From: Sisyra terminalis
Lineage: Eukaryota > Arthropoda > Insecta > Neuroptera > Sisyridae
Assembly: GCA_958496175.1 (NCBI GenBank)
Contig: OY292280.1
Span: 14,446,001 to 14,510,000, forward strand
Direction: 5' to 3'
DNA: 64,000 nt
Part shown: positions 25,687 through 38,703 of the stretch, piece after piece
Numbering within the stretch: position 1 is the first letter of the stretch
How the letters are laid out: every line of letters starts with the position of its first letter
The notes under the pieces: generated by a model
What the model was told of the DNA's origin: nothing
What the model saw: only the letters and a program-made list of their open reading frames with translations
The model's database searches: none
Translations under genes and position numbers: made by a program

Positions 25687-25692
25687 AATAAA
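25687..25692 (+). terminator. Probable poly(A) signal of Usp8
   Basis: AATAAA, 239 nt after the stop codon and just before a MITE cluster. Confidence 0.55.
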
Positions 25693-25850
25693 AATATTTT
25701 CACTAATGTTTAAAATCACTTTAAATGTATCCATTGAATTAATAAATTTATATTCAAATATGTTTTCTTTTCATTTGACATTCCAATTTATCATTACAGA
25801 AAAAATAAGTGATTTAACTAATTCAACGTTGTACAAATTATTCAATTTTC

Positions 25851-26075
25851 GGTTCAAGTCCATTTTAGCACATCCACAATCTGGCAACGTTGCATTTTCG
25901 ACTTTGTTTTTAATTTAATTCGCCATTAAATCGGTCCATAATGAAAATTTAGCCACAAAAGAAATAACTGTACCATATTAGAATTAAATCATCAAAAAAA
26001 TCGCGAATTAAATTAAAAACAAAATCGAAAATGCAACGTTGCCAGATTGCGGGTGTGCTAAAGTACACTTGAGCC
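25851..26075. mobile_element. MITE family A copy, diverged left end
   Basis: A palindromic element from GGTTCAAGTCCATTTTAGC to GTACACTTGAGCC. Its left end is closer to family B and its right end to family A. No target duplication is visible. Confidence 0.8.
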
Positions 26076-26281
26076 CATATTTGAAAATAACCGTCGCTTT
26101 TTCATTGCTGACATATGTCAAAGTTTACGTACAAATTGCATTCGAGTAAACAATACGGGAAGGAATAATTACGAAACCATTGGAAACAGTTCTCAAATTT
26201 CGACGATTTTGATCCAAGCTTATACCCCCATTATGGCATTTTTGGAAGCCAGTTTGTTTTGAATTGAAATAACAAAAAAAG

Positions 26282-26507
26282 GGCTCATGTGCACTTTAGC
26301 ACACCCACAATCTGGCAATGTTGCATTTTCGACTTTGTTTTTAATTTAATTCGCGATTAAATCGGTCCATAATGAAAATTTAGCCACAAAAGAGAGAATT
26401 ATACCATATTAAAATTTAATTAACAAAAATATCGCGAATTAAATTAAAAACAAAGTCGAAAAATGCAACGTTGCCAGATTGTGGGTGTGCTAAAGTACAC
26501 TTGAGCC
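26282..26507. mobile_element. MITE family A, complete copy with 8-bp TSD, nested
   Basis: A 226-bp palindrome, GGCTCATGTGCAC to TTGAGCC, flanked by AAAAAAAG on both sides (26274-26281 and 26508-26515). It is inserted in an older family B-like element whose right part continues at 26516-26640 with TTGCCAGATTTGACGGTCC. Confidence 0.88.
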
Positions 26508-26515
26508 AAAAAAAG

Positions 26516-26640
26516 ATCGCAACATTGCCAGATTTGACGGTCCTAAAAGGACCATGAGACAAAAAAATCATCTAGTATAAGCTAGGAATGTATATTATTA
26601 GGCAATACGGAATGTAACATGGGTTGCCTACACTGCTTTG
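26516..26640. mobile_element. Remnant of the older element around the nested MITE
   Basis: A family B right end is followed by the arm CTAGTATAAGCTAGG and then GGGTTGCCTACACTGC. The same arrangement is found at 12470-12578 and in the arms at 2938-3312. Confidence 0.65.
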
Positions 26641-27081
26641 TTTTGAGAAAAAACAATTTCTAAAATATTTTTAGTTAGTTAGATAATATTTTTGAACTTG
26701 TGAATTTTAAGATTGTGGGTTGTACTAAAATGGATTTGAACCGATATTTTTGCTGTTATTTTTTTATTAGGGCCAATTGTATTTGCTCTAAAGCCAAACC
26801 AAGCCAAGTTTCTATATTATGAATAACATGAATTCAACGGACGCTTAATGGTAAATAAATCCTAAAAATACTATAAATATCCGCAAAAATATGCGCTAAA
26901 TATCCGCAGATAAAATATTCTAAATCCTGATCCTTACATTGTCCAATTTTGAATCTAAACCATCCAGGATTCCACTCAAATACGCATAGAAAATATCAAC
27001 AGAATAGGTCCAACAGCTTTAGAATTCGGCCCTGTACAAATGCAAAAGAATTATATGTAAAGATATTGGATAAACAATAAG

Positions 27082-27196
27082 TTGGTAAAAATATTCAGAG
27101 GACTAGAATCAAATAATAATCAGTCAAAACTATTTATTACATGCATAGTTTTGACTGATTATTATTTGATCCTAGTCCTCTGAATATTTTTACCAA
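27082..27196. mobile_element. 115-bp hairpin with near-perfect arms
   Basis: TTGGTAAAAATATTCAGAGG at the left end matches its complement at the right end. The arms are about 49 bp around a short loop containing ATTTATTACATGCA. It looks like a miniature inverted-repeat element. No target duplication is evident. Confidence 0.75.
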
Positions 27197-29226
27197 TTTA
27201 TCATCATCGAGGATCTGAAACTCTACAATAATAAAAAATAAGGTTGAGGTTTAAAAATAGCATAACTTACCTAACAACCAGACCAGTGGTTCTCAAACTT
27301 TGTAATGGCATTCCAAACATATTTGTTTTATAATAGCTATGTGTAAATGTCGTCAGAATTAATGTTGTAAAAAAAGTTGTGTATTTATCTTACAATTTTA
27401 ATACCACAAAAAAATCCACTGATTATTTAGTGAGCACTTTTAATTAAAACATGTTAAAACATTGCCATAAAACTTTGTAAAATATAAACGATTTATTTAA
27501 AATTTTTTAAATTGAAAAGCCTTCAATTCATATTAATGTTTTTCTAACTGCAATAGTTATTAATCTCCATAATCTTAATCTATTTTAACAATAAAAATAT
27601 ATAAATATTTTATAAACTATATACACTTGATTTTTGTTTGTTTTTTTTCCGGTTTGAAGGTTTAAAATAAAAAATATAAGAAATGAAAAAGAAAATGGTC
27701 CAACGTGTGAATTTTTCATTAAGTGCTTTCTTGTTATCGTTATTTCGGAATTTAGCTTTATTTTATTAACTTTATACAGAATGTTAATTATTTATTTACA
27801 AAAAGATTTTCTTCTAAATTTTCCTTTTTTTTTTATTATTTTCACATGAAAAAACAGCAAACAGCAATTAACAAACACTGACACTGAATATTATTTTTTT
27901 TTAATTTGACATTTTTTCTTTACAATATTTTATCCATAATTTATCAGCAATTAGTAAACTATAAAAATATATAAAATAGAAAACAAGAATTTTATTTTGA
28001 CAGTGAAAATCATTGACTAAACTATATAACCATTAATATAAATCTATTTTTTTTTAAATAACAGAACTGGCCGTATTTTTTTTATTTTCTTTTTTTTTTT
28101 TATTAAATTTGAATTTTTTACAGACAGCTTTTTGATTTGCTTATACTGTTTTAGTACTAGTATTGTTAGATTTGATGAAAAGCGCCTGCGTAATAGGCAT
28201 AGGCTTAAAGGTGTACGGCCATTTTATACTTGTACCAAAATAGTTTATTAAAATTTCAAGCTTATGCAAGTGTAATGGAAAAACACCACCCTTATTACCA
28301 ACCCTTGTTTAATTTATAATATGGTAATGCTATTTTTGTTAGTGATAGTTTAATCAAAGGGTGGTTTGTTTTGAAAGTGTAAATAACTTGTTTAATTATA
28401 AAGGAAATGAATGAAAAAAGTGCTGATGGCTATATGAACCCGTTTTGCCCTTTTTCTACCTTGATCCAGAAAAATCGACTTGAAAAAAAAAACCATAAGG
28501 ACACTTTTCAATTGAACTTTTTTTTTTTTCAAAAACCAAAACATTTGGTTTGAAAACGAAAAAAAAATAATCAATTTTCAAACGAAAACTCAAACACATT
28601 GACTCTAAGCGACGTTTTGTATTTGTTTTAAGACTTTTTTTGTGGTTTTAATATATTTTATTATTTTTTTTTTAAAAGTTTTTTACTTTTACAGATTTTT
28701 TTAACGGAATTTTCAATTAATGCTTTTATAATCCTACCAATTGATATAACTTATGCTTCACAAAATCTCCCATTCGAAAAAAGTCCGTGGAAATTCACTA
28801 TGAAGAAAATCGAAATTTGCAAATGTTTTAACCGAATTTTCAACACTGGTAAATGTCAACAATATTTACCTCCATTTTTAAGAAAATCAGAGCGGTTATA
28901 TTTTTCAATCTACTAAGTAATTAAAGCGGAAAATTCCAGTGAATTTGCCCATAAAAATACAAGTCGGCTAATCGTCCACAAACGAAACCAACCGAAAAAT
29001 CTAATCGAAATGATTTCCCTAAACTAACGGTCTTAAATATCTATGCAAATTGATATTAGGAAAAATAATAATCATCTATAACTTAAATCTACTGATGGAC
29101 TGGGCTTGAAACAATTAGTGTTTAACTTTTGGAAAAGAAAAATAGAAAATATTCGATTTGAGTCTAAGTGCTAATGAATTATCGACCCGGGTAATATTTA
29201 TGAGTTGCTTAGTATTAAATAGAATC
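27197..29226. other. Intergenic, nothing recognised
   Basis: Very AT-rich spacer between the Usp8 side and the 3' end of Makorin, with long T and A runs around 27900-28700. No gene, RNA or repeat can be supported. It probably includes the Makorin 3' UTR at its right end. Confidence 0.5.
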
Positions 29227-32200
29227 CTAATCGAAAAAGAATTCATAATCAGACCAATCCGAATCTTCCGAGTCGGAAAAGAACGGCAGATCATCTTGAT
29301 CGAGAGACAACAGCCAGTGGTCGTCCCGTTCATAAAGGAAATCCCACAGAATGAGATGCTAAAAAATCCAATAAATTAGTAAACTTATGACTGATATGGT
29401 TGTGCAGAAATTTACTTGAAAAACATCATAGTCAGAAACATCTGGAGGATGCCGACGATGTCGAACAGGTGGTCCCACGTCTACTTTTGTTCCATCAGGC
29501 AAAGCGTGCAAGTAGAAACATTTGTTTCCAAAAGGACACTTTCCTTGGCCATGTTTGAAATATTTGCAATCCTTAATTCTCAACGCTCCTTTATAGTCGG
29601 TAATTAGTTTTTCTTTTTCCTCTTTTGTATCAACCCAATACATTGAAGGGCACACAAAATCTGATGTTACTCGACATTCCGGACAAGCGCTACAAAAACA
29701 AAAAATAAATATGTATCAGTAAAATAAATTTGATAAATTTTCAACGCAATATATGTAAAAATGTTGAATATAAATTTTTTTCAATTCCATGATATTCCAG
29801 CAGAAGTGTATATTTTTAACCGACGAAAATTGAACAATCTTAATGCTACACGTTAATTTTTATGTACGGTCGCACTGATTTGTATAAATGGCTGGCACAC
29901 TATACAGTAAATGACAAGCCGCGTTAGAAATTAAAAAAGCCGTTTTCTTGCGATCGCAGGTATGTTTTCGACACAAGAAAAAGATAAAGACAATATTTGA
30001 AGCGGGTTGTATATCGTAACAAAATTTCAGCTAAATCAATGATAATTTTTTTGAGCTTTTGAAATCTACCAAAACCAATATATCAATTTTATAAATGTAG
30101 ATAAAAGATATTCATTGTTTATTTAAATCAAAGGTTGTCAGAGGTGGCCAACCCGCGGACCACAAAAAGCACCTTTGACAATTTTTTCGATCCGCGATAT
30201 GCATCAGGCTTTCAAAAAATGTATACCTTTTATAATAACCAAATTAGTGAAAACCGAAATATTAAAATTATCACAGTGAATCAAAATTTAGTATGGAGAA
30301 TTAAAGATATAACTTCAAAAAAGGCTCCCGGAGTTATGATGCATTTCCGAAGTGGCCCGCAATATCATATGTATAGGCCACCCCTGATTTCATGTATGCC
30401 GATTTTTCGATATCTTAAAAAAGAACATAGATTTTTAATTAAAGAATCCAATTTATATCCAATTAATGAGTTTCCATTTATTTATTTTAATCGACCTTCT
30501 TCTAAGCGCTACTTTTATTATTAATGATTAAACGTAAATAAGCAACGTTTTCTTCCGAAGAAAAATTAGTTGAGCTTGATTACAAAGTTTCTATCAAATC
30601 AGTAAAGCTGTCTTCAGATTGGAACCATAAGTAAAACCAGAATAATTGATTCAACTATTTAGATTAGACTTCTTTGTGACCTTCCTTATACTTTTATTTT
30701 TAAACAAAACACTAAGAAGTACCCGAAAACAACATATTATCAAAATCAATAAACCTGTTCTTCAATCACACGGTAGAATTCAGGTAGACAAATATTAAAG
30801 TACAATTTTTTTGACCTTTGCTCCATAATGACTGTTATTGTGAGCAAAACCGAATAAATTCCAAACAGGTGTGAAATTGAAAAAAATTTTACCTGTTCTC
30901 AACTTGTGATAGTAAATAATATAGTAATGAGAAAAATGCAAATTCAAAGGTGTAATTTATGGACTCGGAAAAAGGTGTTAATGTATTTATAATTGACAAC
31001 AAATAATAAATGTCTCAAACCGGTTCAAATTCCTTAAACGACATATTTAAAGCTGCCATTCTCTCATTTTGGCCTTCAAGTTTTAACTATGTTATTTCAT
31101 ATCAACAATTGAGCATCTACATGAATTTTTTGTATATATATACAATATAGCTGATCCCCGCGACTTCGTCTGCGTGACGTAGAGATAGATTATATTTTCT
31201 TTTTAGATTTGCTAATTGTAGTGGTATATGAAAATTTTTATTTTTTTTATTTCTTTTACGAAAACCATAATCATACCTTAAAACACTATTTTGTCGACTT
31301 TAAAAAAACAAATTTAGTAAACTGAAAATTTAATATAGCCTATGTTCAACGGAGAGTATAGAGATGAAAATTACCGAATTTTCAATCAACGGTATTATCA
31401 AGTAAATAAGATGTTTGTGCGGTGTATAGGCAACTAGTTGCACATTTGTGTATATATGGAAGTATCAATATAAGAATCCATTCAACCCATTCAACAACTG
31501 AGATTTGATTTTTTTTAATGAGAAATTGGATCAACTATTTTGGATTATTATAAGTTATACCAATTTTTATAATAAACTCATGTGTACTTTAGCACACCCA
31601 CAATCTGGCAATGTTGCATTTTCGACTTTGTTTTTAATTTAATTCGCGATTTTTTTGTTAGTTCAATTTTAATATGGTATAATGCTATCTTTTGTGGCTA
31701 AATTTTCATTATGGGTCGATTTATTCGCTAATTAAATTAAAAACCAAGTCGAAAATGCAACGTTGTCAGATTGTGGGTGTGCTAAAGTACACATGAGCCC
31801 ATTAATCATTAAAGCAGCTTATTTTAGCTACGATTTGCAGTACTGCTAGTCGAACTACTAAATGGAGTCGGAGTAGGCTCTTATATAAAATTACCAGCTC
31901 ATGTGTACTTTAGTACACCCACAATCTGGCAATGTTGCACTTTCGACTTTGTTTTTAATTTTATTTGCGATTTTTTTGATTATTTAATTCTAATATGGTA
32001 AGCTACTATCATGTGTACTAAGTACACATGAGCTTAAAAAAATAATAACAATAAACTGATGTTAGTTATGGGTGAAAAAATGCTTTCTGTTTAAAAATTC
32101 TGTTGAAATTTCCGATTTTCTCTTAAACTATATTCAGTTTTTTAAGTATCGATCTATTTGTTCGTCTCATGGTATACTATACGACATAATTATATTTATC

Positions 32201-33250
32201 TATTTTGTCACCGATTGTATCTCCATAATACCCTTAAAAGTAAAGACTGACTAATTGTGATTAACTTATGTTCTTACGAGAATATGAAGGAAGTTTCGAA
32301 GTTTCGGTTTCGTCCGAAACTGAGACTAAACTACCGAAATTTGGTTTCGGCCGTAAAAACAAGTTTCGGTCGGACACTATAAAAACCATAAGTGGTTTGA
32401 AATTGATTTTTTTAAATAAAACAGTGACCGGCCTCTGTTGGTTGTGGTTTCGTAAACTAACCGAATTATTTTCGAATCGAACTGTTTGGCCTGCCGCCAT
32501 TTCCGTATGCAAGACAAGCAAAAGCAGTGATTGCAATTTGGTAAAATTCCGAAACGTTGTTCACGTGACGATTTTTCCAGAATGACCTCGAAACAGACCC
32601 CACAAGATTTCTCTCGTGATCGCGCCACCGCGAATGATAATTCCATATCTTTTTCATGTTGTTGCATACATTCCTGGAAAAAAGCAATTCGTTGAATACG
32701 TGTTTGGTTAATAAGGAGAGACTGAAACCTTTTCGTGGCGTTTGCGTTGCTCTTTGTCGAAAGGATGAAGGGCTACTATTCCGCACATATCACAAATGTC
32801 GCCATGTAAATACGAACATTCACTAGGCTGGTATCGGCATACACCGTTCATTTCAATATATGGACACATTTTCTTGTTAGCACCGTCGGAGCTGGAGGCA
32901 TTGGTCTCATCGTCGTCGGGCTTCACCACCTCGGCATATGACTTGGAAGTGATTGTCGCCGATGCAGTATGTGACGATGTCGCCGCCGTTTTACTTGCCG
33001 ATGGAATGAATTCGGGTGCATTCACCCATTCTTCAGACGGGATTTTTCGGCTTGACGCCGAATGCTTCCCTTTGTCCGCCATGTTGTCTTTCTTCTTTGA
33101 CGAAGAACTGCGTGATACACCCGTCGCTTGAGACGGCCGCGATGTCGGATTCTGATGACTATTACGACAATGCATTCCAAACCGACAGGTCCCTTGTTGG
33201 TGGAAACGACACACCGAATTTGTAGAAGACGAATCGATTAATACATCCAT
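29227..33250 (-). CDS. Mkrn1: Makorin RING-type E3 ubiquitin ligase
   Basis: An RNA-binding E3 ubiquitin ligase of the makorin family. Exons, 5' to 3': 33250-32729, 32673-32462, 29689-29416, 29358-29227. They total 1140 nt, or 379 aa, in frame. The order is a CCCH finger at aa 14-32 (C-x7-C-x5-C-x3-H), a serine-rich linker, a second CCCH (CPYIEMNGVCRY), the makorin Cys-His block (GDICDMCG to HEKDMELSF), a complete C3HC4 RING (CGVC, CNHCFC, CIRKW, CPEC), a third CCCH (CKYF, CPFGNKCFYLH) and an acidic C terminus with SDSEDSDWSD. Vertebrate makorin-1 has two fingers before the linker, and only one is seen here. The ATG comes straight after a good acceptor (TTTTATAG), so a further 5' exon, coding or not, is likely. 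Intron 2 (29690-32461) carries three MITEs. Confidence 0.9.
30139..30386. mobile_element. 248-bp hAT-like MITE (Makorin intron)
   Basis: The ends CAGAGGTGGCCAACCCGC and GGCCACCCCTG are inverted and match the CAGNGGTGGCC terminus common in hAT (Charlie-type) elements. The plus-strand open frame across it is element-derived. The flanking 8-mers do not match, so it is probably old. Confidence 0.65.
31150..31200 (+). repeat. Dispersed repeat with CCCGCGACTTCGTCTGCG
   Basis: The same core, preceded by AGCTGATC or AGCTAATC, occurs near 2297-2330. Its origin is uncertain, but similar cores are common next to insect interspersed repeats. Confidence 0.5.
31575..31799. mobile_element. MITE family A copy (Makorin intron)
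   Basis: A palindromic element from CTCATGTGTACTTTAGC to AAAGTACACATGAGCC. No clear flanking duplication. Confidence 0.85.
31897..32034. mobile_element. MITE family A, deleted copy (Makorin intron)
   Basis: The left half is intact (GCTCATGTGTACTTTAG). The right half is reduced to AGTACACATGAGC. Confidence 0.8.
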
Positions 33251-35255
33251 CTATAAAACAATTGCCATTAGAAACAAAAAACGTACAGTATACCACCTCT
33301 AACACCACTAATCAATTTTTGTCATTTTACAAACAAGCACAAATCCAAAGACCAAAACTAACGACCAAATCACTTTAATACAGAAACCTTAAAAAATTTC
33401 TAAACTTGACAAAGAAAAAAATCAGATTTGGCTAATAGGACCCTAATTTGAGGAAGTTCCCATTGAGGGGATAAATACTAATTCACATGTAAAAAAGAAA
33501 TGTCTAAAGACACTAATTTGCCTTCTTAGTTATCTAAGAACTAGGGTAATACTACTAGGACGCAAAAGCTCTAAGCCGCAGCTAGCGCCCCCTTAGACAT
33601 CCGAAAAAAACAAATGACAATACTTACTAGATTATAGTATATTTAGGTTTTCACAATCACAAGTAGTAGGCCACAATTCTTCAGGTTTGATTATAATTTC
33701 TTTTAATCGTATTATCAATATAATGGAAAACGGTTAAAGGCAAAGTTCTGGATCTGAAAACAAAAAACAATTAGTTTGGTCGAGGAACCATGAGGAACTG
33801 TTGGGAACCATAGTTTAGTTGATGGGAACCACTTTTGTTTCAAAAGCTTTTCTTTGGAAGATCTTCAGTGGAAATTGGGGGAAAATTTGAGTGGCAAGTC
33901 AGCCATTTTAATGTTTTCGTGAAAGTTTTTGTGGTTAGTGATTTCTATGCTGACTTGTTTTGTTTTTTTGTTGATAAGTGAAAATAGAAACAAAAGACTG
34001 ATTTGGATATGGGAATTGGTTGGAAAAGTTAAACGGACATTTTGTAGGTTATTTAGGTTAATTTTGATATTGGGGTTGATGGATGTTTGGTTAGTGGTGG
34101 AATGTGATGGGATTCAATTGTTTTAGAAGTTAATTGGATGTTTTATGTAGTAACGAGAGATTTATTGTTGTTATTTGGTGGAAATGTGTATTTACGATTT
34201 GTATAAGTATGTGTTTTTATTGTATTTTAAATGCGTTAGTGGTTGTGAATGAATTGTTTGTGTACTATTTACCCATTAAATCCAGAAACAATTGGCGATC
34301 GAATGCAAAACGTTCACATTCCAACAAAAGCATTGAGAAGGAAAATGAAAAAAATGTGAATTTTGTGTGGAAATTGTGCGATTTTCCACGATAAAGACGT
34401 ATCACACAATTCACTACACACAAATCGCCATGAAAATTAGGTAGACTTTTCTTCGATTACGTTCGACAAGTGTCGTGCGTTGTCGGCCACACCGTTCCCA
34501 TGCAGGCCATAAGCATCGAGGTTAAAAACAATATGGCCGCCCGATATGTTTTCACGTTGCTTTTGTTTTTTATTTTTTTTTTATTTATCAACGCAAATGT
34601 TTTTATTTACGTTCACCGTCAAGGTTCCCATTGCACACCACCTATTTTTGTTTACTTTACGCCAGATTGTTTACTCACCAATTGGTCATTGACCACGTTT
34701 TCGAAATTATTTTTGCATCAATATTTTACTAGCATTCTACCTCGTTATTCACTTGTTTGCAAACTTTCGTTTTATTTTTCATCGCTAGGTTTTCGGTTGT
34801 AAATCTCCTCCAAAACTAGTCTAATCATCAAATTTGTTCAACCCTATTTCACCCTCCACAACCCACTCTGGAAACAATTTTCAATACCTACATCTTTTCA
34901 AAAATCCTTAACAATGGACCCTGAAGACTTCTGTTCTTTACGACTCGCTTCAACCTATTTCAGATTAAAGTTCAAAAAAAGCATCCTTCTTTTTAAAGGG
35001 TCCATATAAAAGTAACTCTATCATGTTAAATGCAATGAATTCTGAGTTCTTAACAGAATTTATAACATACCTCATAGACCAGAAATTCTCTACGGGGGCG
35101 ATATCACTCCCATGGGATGCTAAATCTTTTTACTAAGAAGCCAGTGGTTACACAAGTACCTAGATGTGAAATTATTAAGAATTATTTATGGTCGTTCCTC
35201 TTTTTCAGAAAAAATTAGATACAAGGCTATTATAAAGGAGACGTTAGTATTTTTT
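33251..35255. other. Makorin upstream region, no gene recognised
   Basis: It should contain the Makorin promoter and any 5' UTR exon. A GC-richer stretch at about 34440-34560 includes AATATGGCCGCCCG, which would suit a CpG-type start region, but nothing fixes the start. The plus-strand open frame at 34470-34802 is largely hydrophobic low-complexity and has no known domain. Confidence 0.35.
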
Positions 35256-35479
35256 GGCCTATGTTCCTTTAAGAACCGCCAAATCTGGCTACGTTGTATT
35301 TTCTACTTTGTTTTTAATTTAATTCGTGAATACATCGGTCCATAATGAAAATTTAGCCACAAAAGAGAGAATTATACCATATTAGAATTGAATTAACAAA
35401 AATATCGCGAATTAAATTAAAAACAAAATCGAAAATGCAACGTTACCAGATATACACCGACCTAAAGGGGACTTGAGCC
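35256..35479. mobile_element. MITE family B copy
   Basis: Palindromic, GGCCTATGTTCC to GGACTTGAGCC. The core matches family A around TTAGCCACAAAAGAGAGAAT. Confidence 0.8.
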
Positions 35480-35506
35480 CGGATGAGACTAATGGACCTA
35501 AACAGG

Positions 35507-35930
35507 GGCGGTATCGCCCCCCAATGGAAATTGCAATTTCCTACGAGAGATAGCAGATTTAAGATACGATAATTAATAAGGAATATACTGTCGTTCCTAT
35601 TAAATAAGAAATTAGGGCTCATATCCCTTTCAGAACTTTGTTTTTAATTTAAATCGCAATTTTTTAGTTAAATAAATGCTACTATCGTATTATTTCCTCT
35701 TTTGTCTCTAAAGTGGCATTATGGCCCGATTTATTCGCGAATAAAACTTAAAAGAAAATAGAAAATGCAACGTTGTCAAATATTAACCGATCTAAGCAGG
35801 ATTTGAGCCTGGAAAGCTATATTTCAAGCAAATGGACCTCAACAGGGGAGGTATCGGCGGTATCACCTACCAATGGACATTGCAATTTTCTAAGAGAATA
35901 GCAGATTTAAGAATAATTAACAAAGACTAT
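35507..35930 (+). repeat. Two copies of a ~90-bp module around a MITE
   Basis: AACAGGGG..GGTATCG followed by ATTGCAATTT and ATAGCAGATTTAAGA occurs at 35507-35600 and 35842-35930. The copies flank the MITE at 35616-35809, which suggests a local duplication of about 335 bp. Confidence 0.6.
35616..35809. mobile_element. MITE family B, shortened copy
   Basis: GGCTCATATCCCTTT to GATTTGAGCC. Part of the left arm is deleted. Confidence 0.7.
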
Positions 35931-36155
35931 GGTCTCATGCCCCTTTTGGGGACGTCAGTATCTGAATATGTTACATTTTCTACTTTGTTTTTTATTTTAT
36001 TCGTGATTTTTGTGTTGATGCAATTCTAAAATGGCATCATTTTCTCACTTGTGGCTAAACTTTCATTATGGACCGATTTATTCGCGAATTAAATTAAAAA
36101 CAAAACACAAAATTCAATGTTGTCAGATTTAAAGGTTCTAAAAGGGATATGAGCC
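35931..36155. mobile_element. MITE family B copy
   Basis: GGTCTCATGCCCCTTTTGG to AAAGGGATATGAGCC, palindromic. Confidence 0.75.
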
Positions 36156-36752
36156 GAAATTAGTATAAATACTATAAAACTATTTTTAATAAAAGAAAAT
36201 AATAAGCTTTTCTCCTCTTTTCCGTATTGAATAATGGAATCAATGGTATCTACGGTTTCGGATCCAAGTGTTCCAAGATTATTTTCTCATAAAACTACCG
36301 ACTGGAATTTGTTGTTATCACTTTTGATAACATTTTGCAATATTTAAATGTTTTATGACCAATTTTATAACCCAATTAGCGAAATAAAAACGCTTTTTTT
36401 GGTTTGTGATCAAAATTCAATTTCATGGATTTTGAAATTCAAGTTTGAATTGTGACCACAAAGTTCTATGTCTCGAATCAATTGAAGGGCCACAAGCGAT
36501 TTAGTACAATGTAATAGAACTGCTAGATTTTCGCTTGATACAAACAAATGTCAAACGGAACTTTGAAAATTAAATGAAACGATTTTTTGAAGAAAATGTG
36601 AAATTTTTATGGTTTTTTAAACAAAAATTATCAACGTGAATTTGAAATAATTAAATAAATGTCATTAGCGCTTAATTAAAGAAGTATCATTTTTGAAGAG
36701 ACTTAACCTTACTTGTAAAAAAATTGTTAATTTAAGGTTTTTATTATAAACA
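36156..36752. other. Upstream of Spf45
   Basis: AT-rich promoter and 5' UTR region of Spf45. No distinct core promoter motif can be defended. Confidence 0.4.
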
Positions 36753-38606
36753 ATGTCATTGTATGACGATGTAGATAAGACTAAGACCACTGACAAAGTT
36801 GCTGGTTGGTCTTCTGGTATTAAATTGTTGCAATCTCAATTGCAATTGAAAAAAGCCGCCACTACTCAGCCAAAACGTGAACAATTACGCAAAGCTACAC
36901 AAGTATGACTTTTAGTAATTAAATTAAAGCAAAACTAATTAATTGGTCAAGGTTTTAGCTCCAGTAATCGATCTGAAATCAAAGAAAGACGATGAGGAGA
37001 ATATTTCGGTTAATTTGCGGGAACCGTTGTTTGGGTGGCACTTCGATGATGAGTATGACCCAAAAATACCTAACGATTATGATAAAGTTGTAAAAGGTAA
37101 TATATTTTTATGTATCGAATTCTTTTAAAATTGTTTTGCAAGCCAGAGCATCATTGTTTAATAAATAACCAAGGAAGTTCTGGTACTAATCAGTAAAGTT
37201 TGATAGGCCGAATCTTCGGCCTTGGCTGATTTGTCAGCCAAGATTTTAGGGGACGAAAAGTCGTAATTTATTTATTTTTCGTATCTAAAGAAATACCGAA
37301 AATGTTACACTTTTATGTCTCCGAAATAATGTTCTAACATGCATCACAACTTTCCAATCAGGCTAATTAAAAAATAACGATTAAATTTAGATTTAAGATT
37401 ACTACGGGATCGAGAAATCGATCGGGAAGAGAAAGAGAAAAAACGGGAGTCAAAACGAAAATCTCGATTTGAAACCGATGAGGCTCCTCCTAGCAAATCA
37501 ATTAGTTTAATTCCACCATTATTGGAAACCAATGTAACAATGCCTATGGGATCATTTTCGGGATTTGCTGGACGTTGGAACGACGAAGAGGACGAGTTTG
37601 ACTCAGAACCGACGCCACGACAAGGAGGTGGCGTTGCCATTGCACCTCCACCTAGTTTACAAGATTCACCTCCATCTCTATCACCACCCCACAAACCCAC
37701 TAGTCCATTAGCCGGAATTAGTTATGGTACTAGTTCGGTTGCAGCAAAAATCATGGCCAAATATGGATTTAAGGAAGGTCAAGGACTTGGTAAAAAAGAA
37801 CAAGGGATGTCCATTGCACTACAAGTGGAGAAGACATCAAAACGTGGTGGAAGAATAATTCATGAAAAGGAAATATTAATGCCGCCTCCATCACTGCCTG
37901 GATTCTCCGATTCAGAGCAAATGGACGAATCGAAATGTGAACCGACTATTACCGAAATTATGAAGAGTCCCAGCAAAATTGTTTTATTGCGGGTAATTTT
38001 TAAAAAAAATTGAATGGTAGTGACGTCAAATAGTGTCGACTCTATACGATGTTTTCTGATCGTACTAGGGATACATCGATTTTTTTCTAACATCGATACA
38101 TCGTTCTCCATGAGCGATGTTTTATGAACGATATTTTATCATACTACCACCCTAGAGTCCCGTTCATGATCTACAATTGCATTGCATTTCTAGATCGTAC
38201 ACGAGTCCTGGCAGCTCGAAACACATCCGAAGAATCGATCACTTTATGAGGTCATTTCTTACCATTGAAATTTCAATATTTTTCATACCGACGAATAATA
38301 TTAAAAAAAAATATCAATTTATTGCTTTTTTAGAATATGGTTGGTCCTGGTGAGGTGGACGAGGATCTCGAGCCAGAGGTGAAAGACGAATGCAATTCAA
38401 AATACGGTGACGTCATCAAAGTGATAATCTACGAATTGAAAAACCAACCAGCCGATGAAGCTGTACGGATTTTCGTTGAATTCAAGCGCATCGAAAGCGC
38501 CATCAAAGCTGTTGTCGACCTAAACGGGCGATTTTTCGGCGGCCGAAATGTAAAAGCGGGTTTCTATGACGTAGAAAAATTCGCCAACTTACAACTATTA
38601 GATTAA
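36753..38606 (+). CDS. Spf45: Splicing factor 45 (RBM17)
   Basis: A nuclear splicing factor that acts in 3' splice-site choice. Exons: 36753-36902, 36952-37096, 37391-37992, 38334-38606. They total 1170 nt, or 389 aa, in frame (human about 400 aa). The N terminus MSLYDDVDKT with GIKLLQSQLQLKKAA and VLAPVIDL matches the family. A basic Arg/Glu/Lys-rich stretch covers aa ~99-125. The G-patch (KIMAKYGFKEGQGLGKKEQG) spans aa ~206-255. The C-terminal UHM-type RNA-recognition fold covers aa ~293-389 and carries the R-x-F ligand-binding signature as RFF at 365-367. The exon 2 acceptor is GGTCAAG before GTTTTAGCT, chosen because the later AG breaks the frame. A poly(A) signal lies 58 nt after the stop. 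The gene is convergent with the GILT gene, their stops being about 215 bp apart. Confidence 0.94.
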
Positions 38607-38663
38607 TATGTTCTATTTTTTTCCAAAAAATTTAATTTTAAAATTTGTCATTTGTTTTTACAA

Positions 38664-38669
38664 AATAAA
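38664..38669 (+). terminator. Probable poly(A) signal of Spf45
   Basis: AATAAA, 58 nt after the stop codon. Confidence 0.65.
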
Positions 38670-38703
38670 TATAAAAGATATTTTTCATTATATTCTTTTC
38701 ATC

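Noticed and set aside
30135..30524. 129-codon plus-strand frame as a gene
   Set aside because: It begins inside the terminus of the hAT-like MITE and lies in a Makorin intron. It has no domain and is a chance frame.
32261..32786. Several overlapping long frames on both strands over Makorin exons 1-2
   Set aside because: Shadows of the RING-encoding exon in other frames, or read-through into its intron.
34470..34802. 110-codon plus-strand frame with hydrophobic stretches
   Set aside because: T-rich low complexity explains the hydrophobicity. No splice or homology support.
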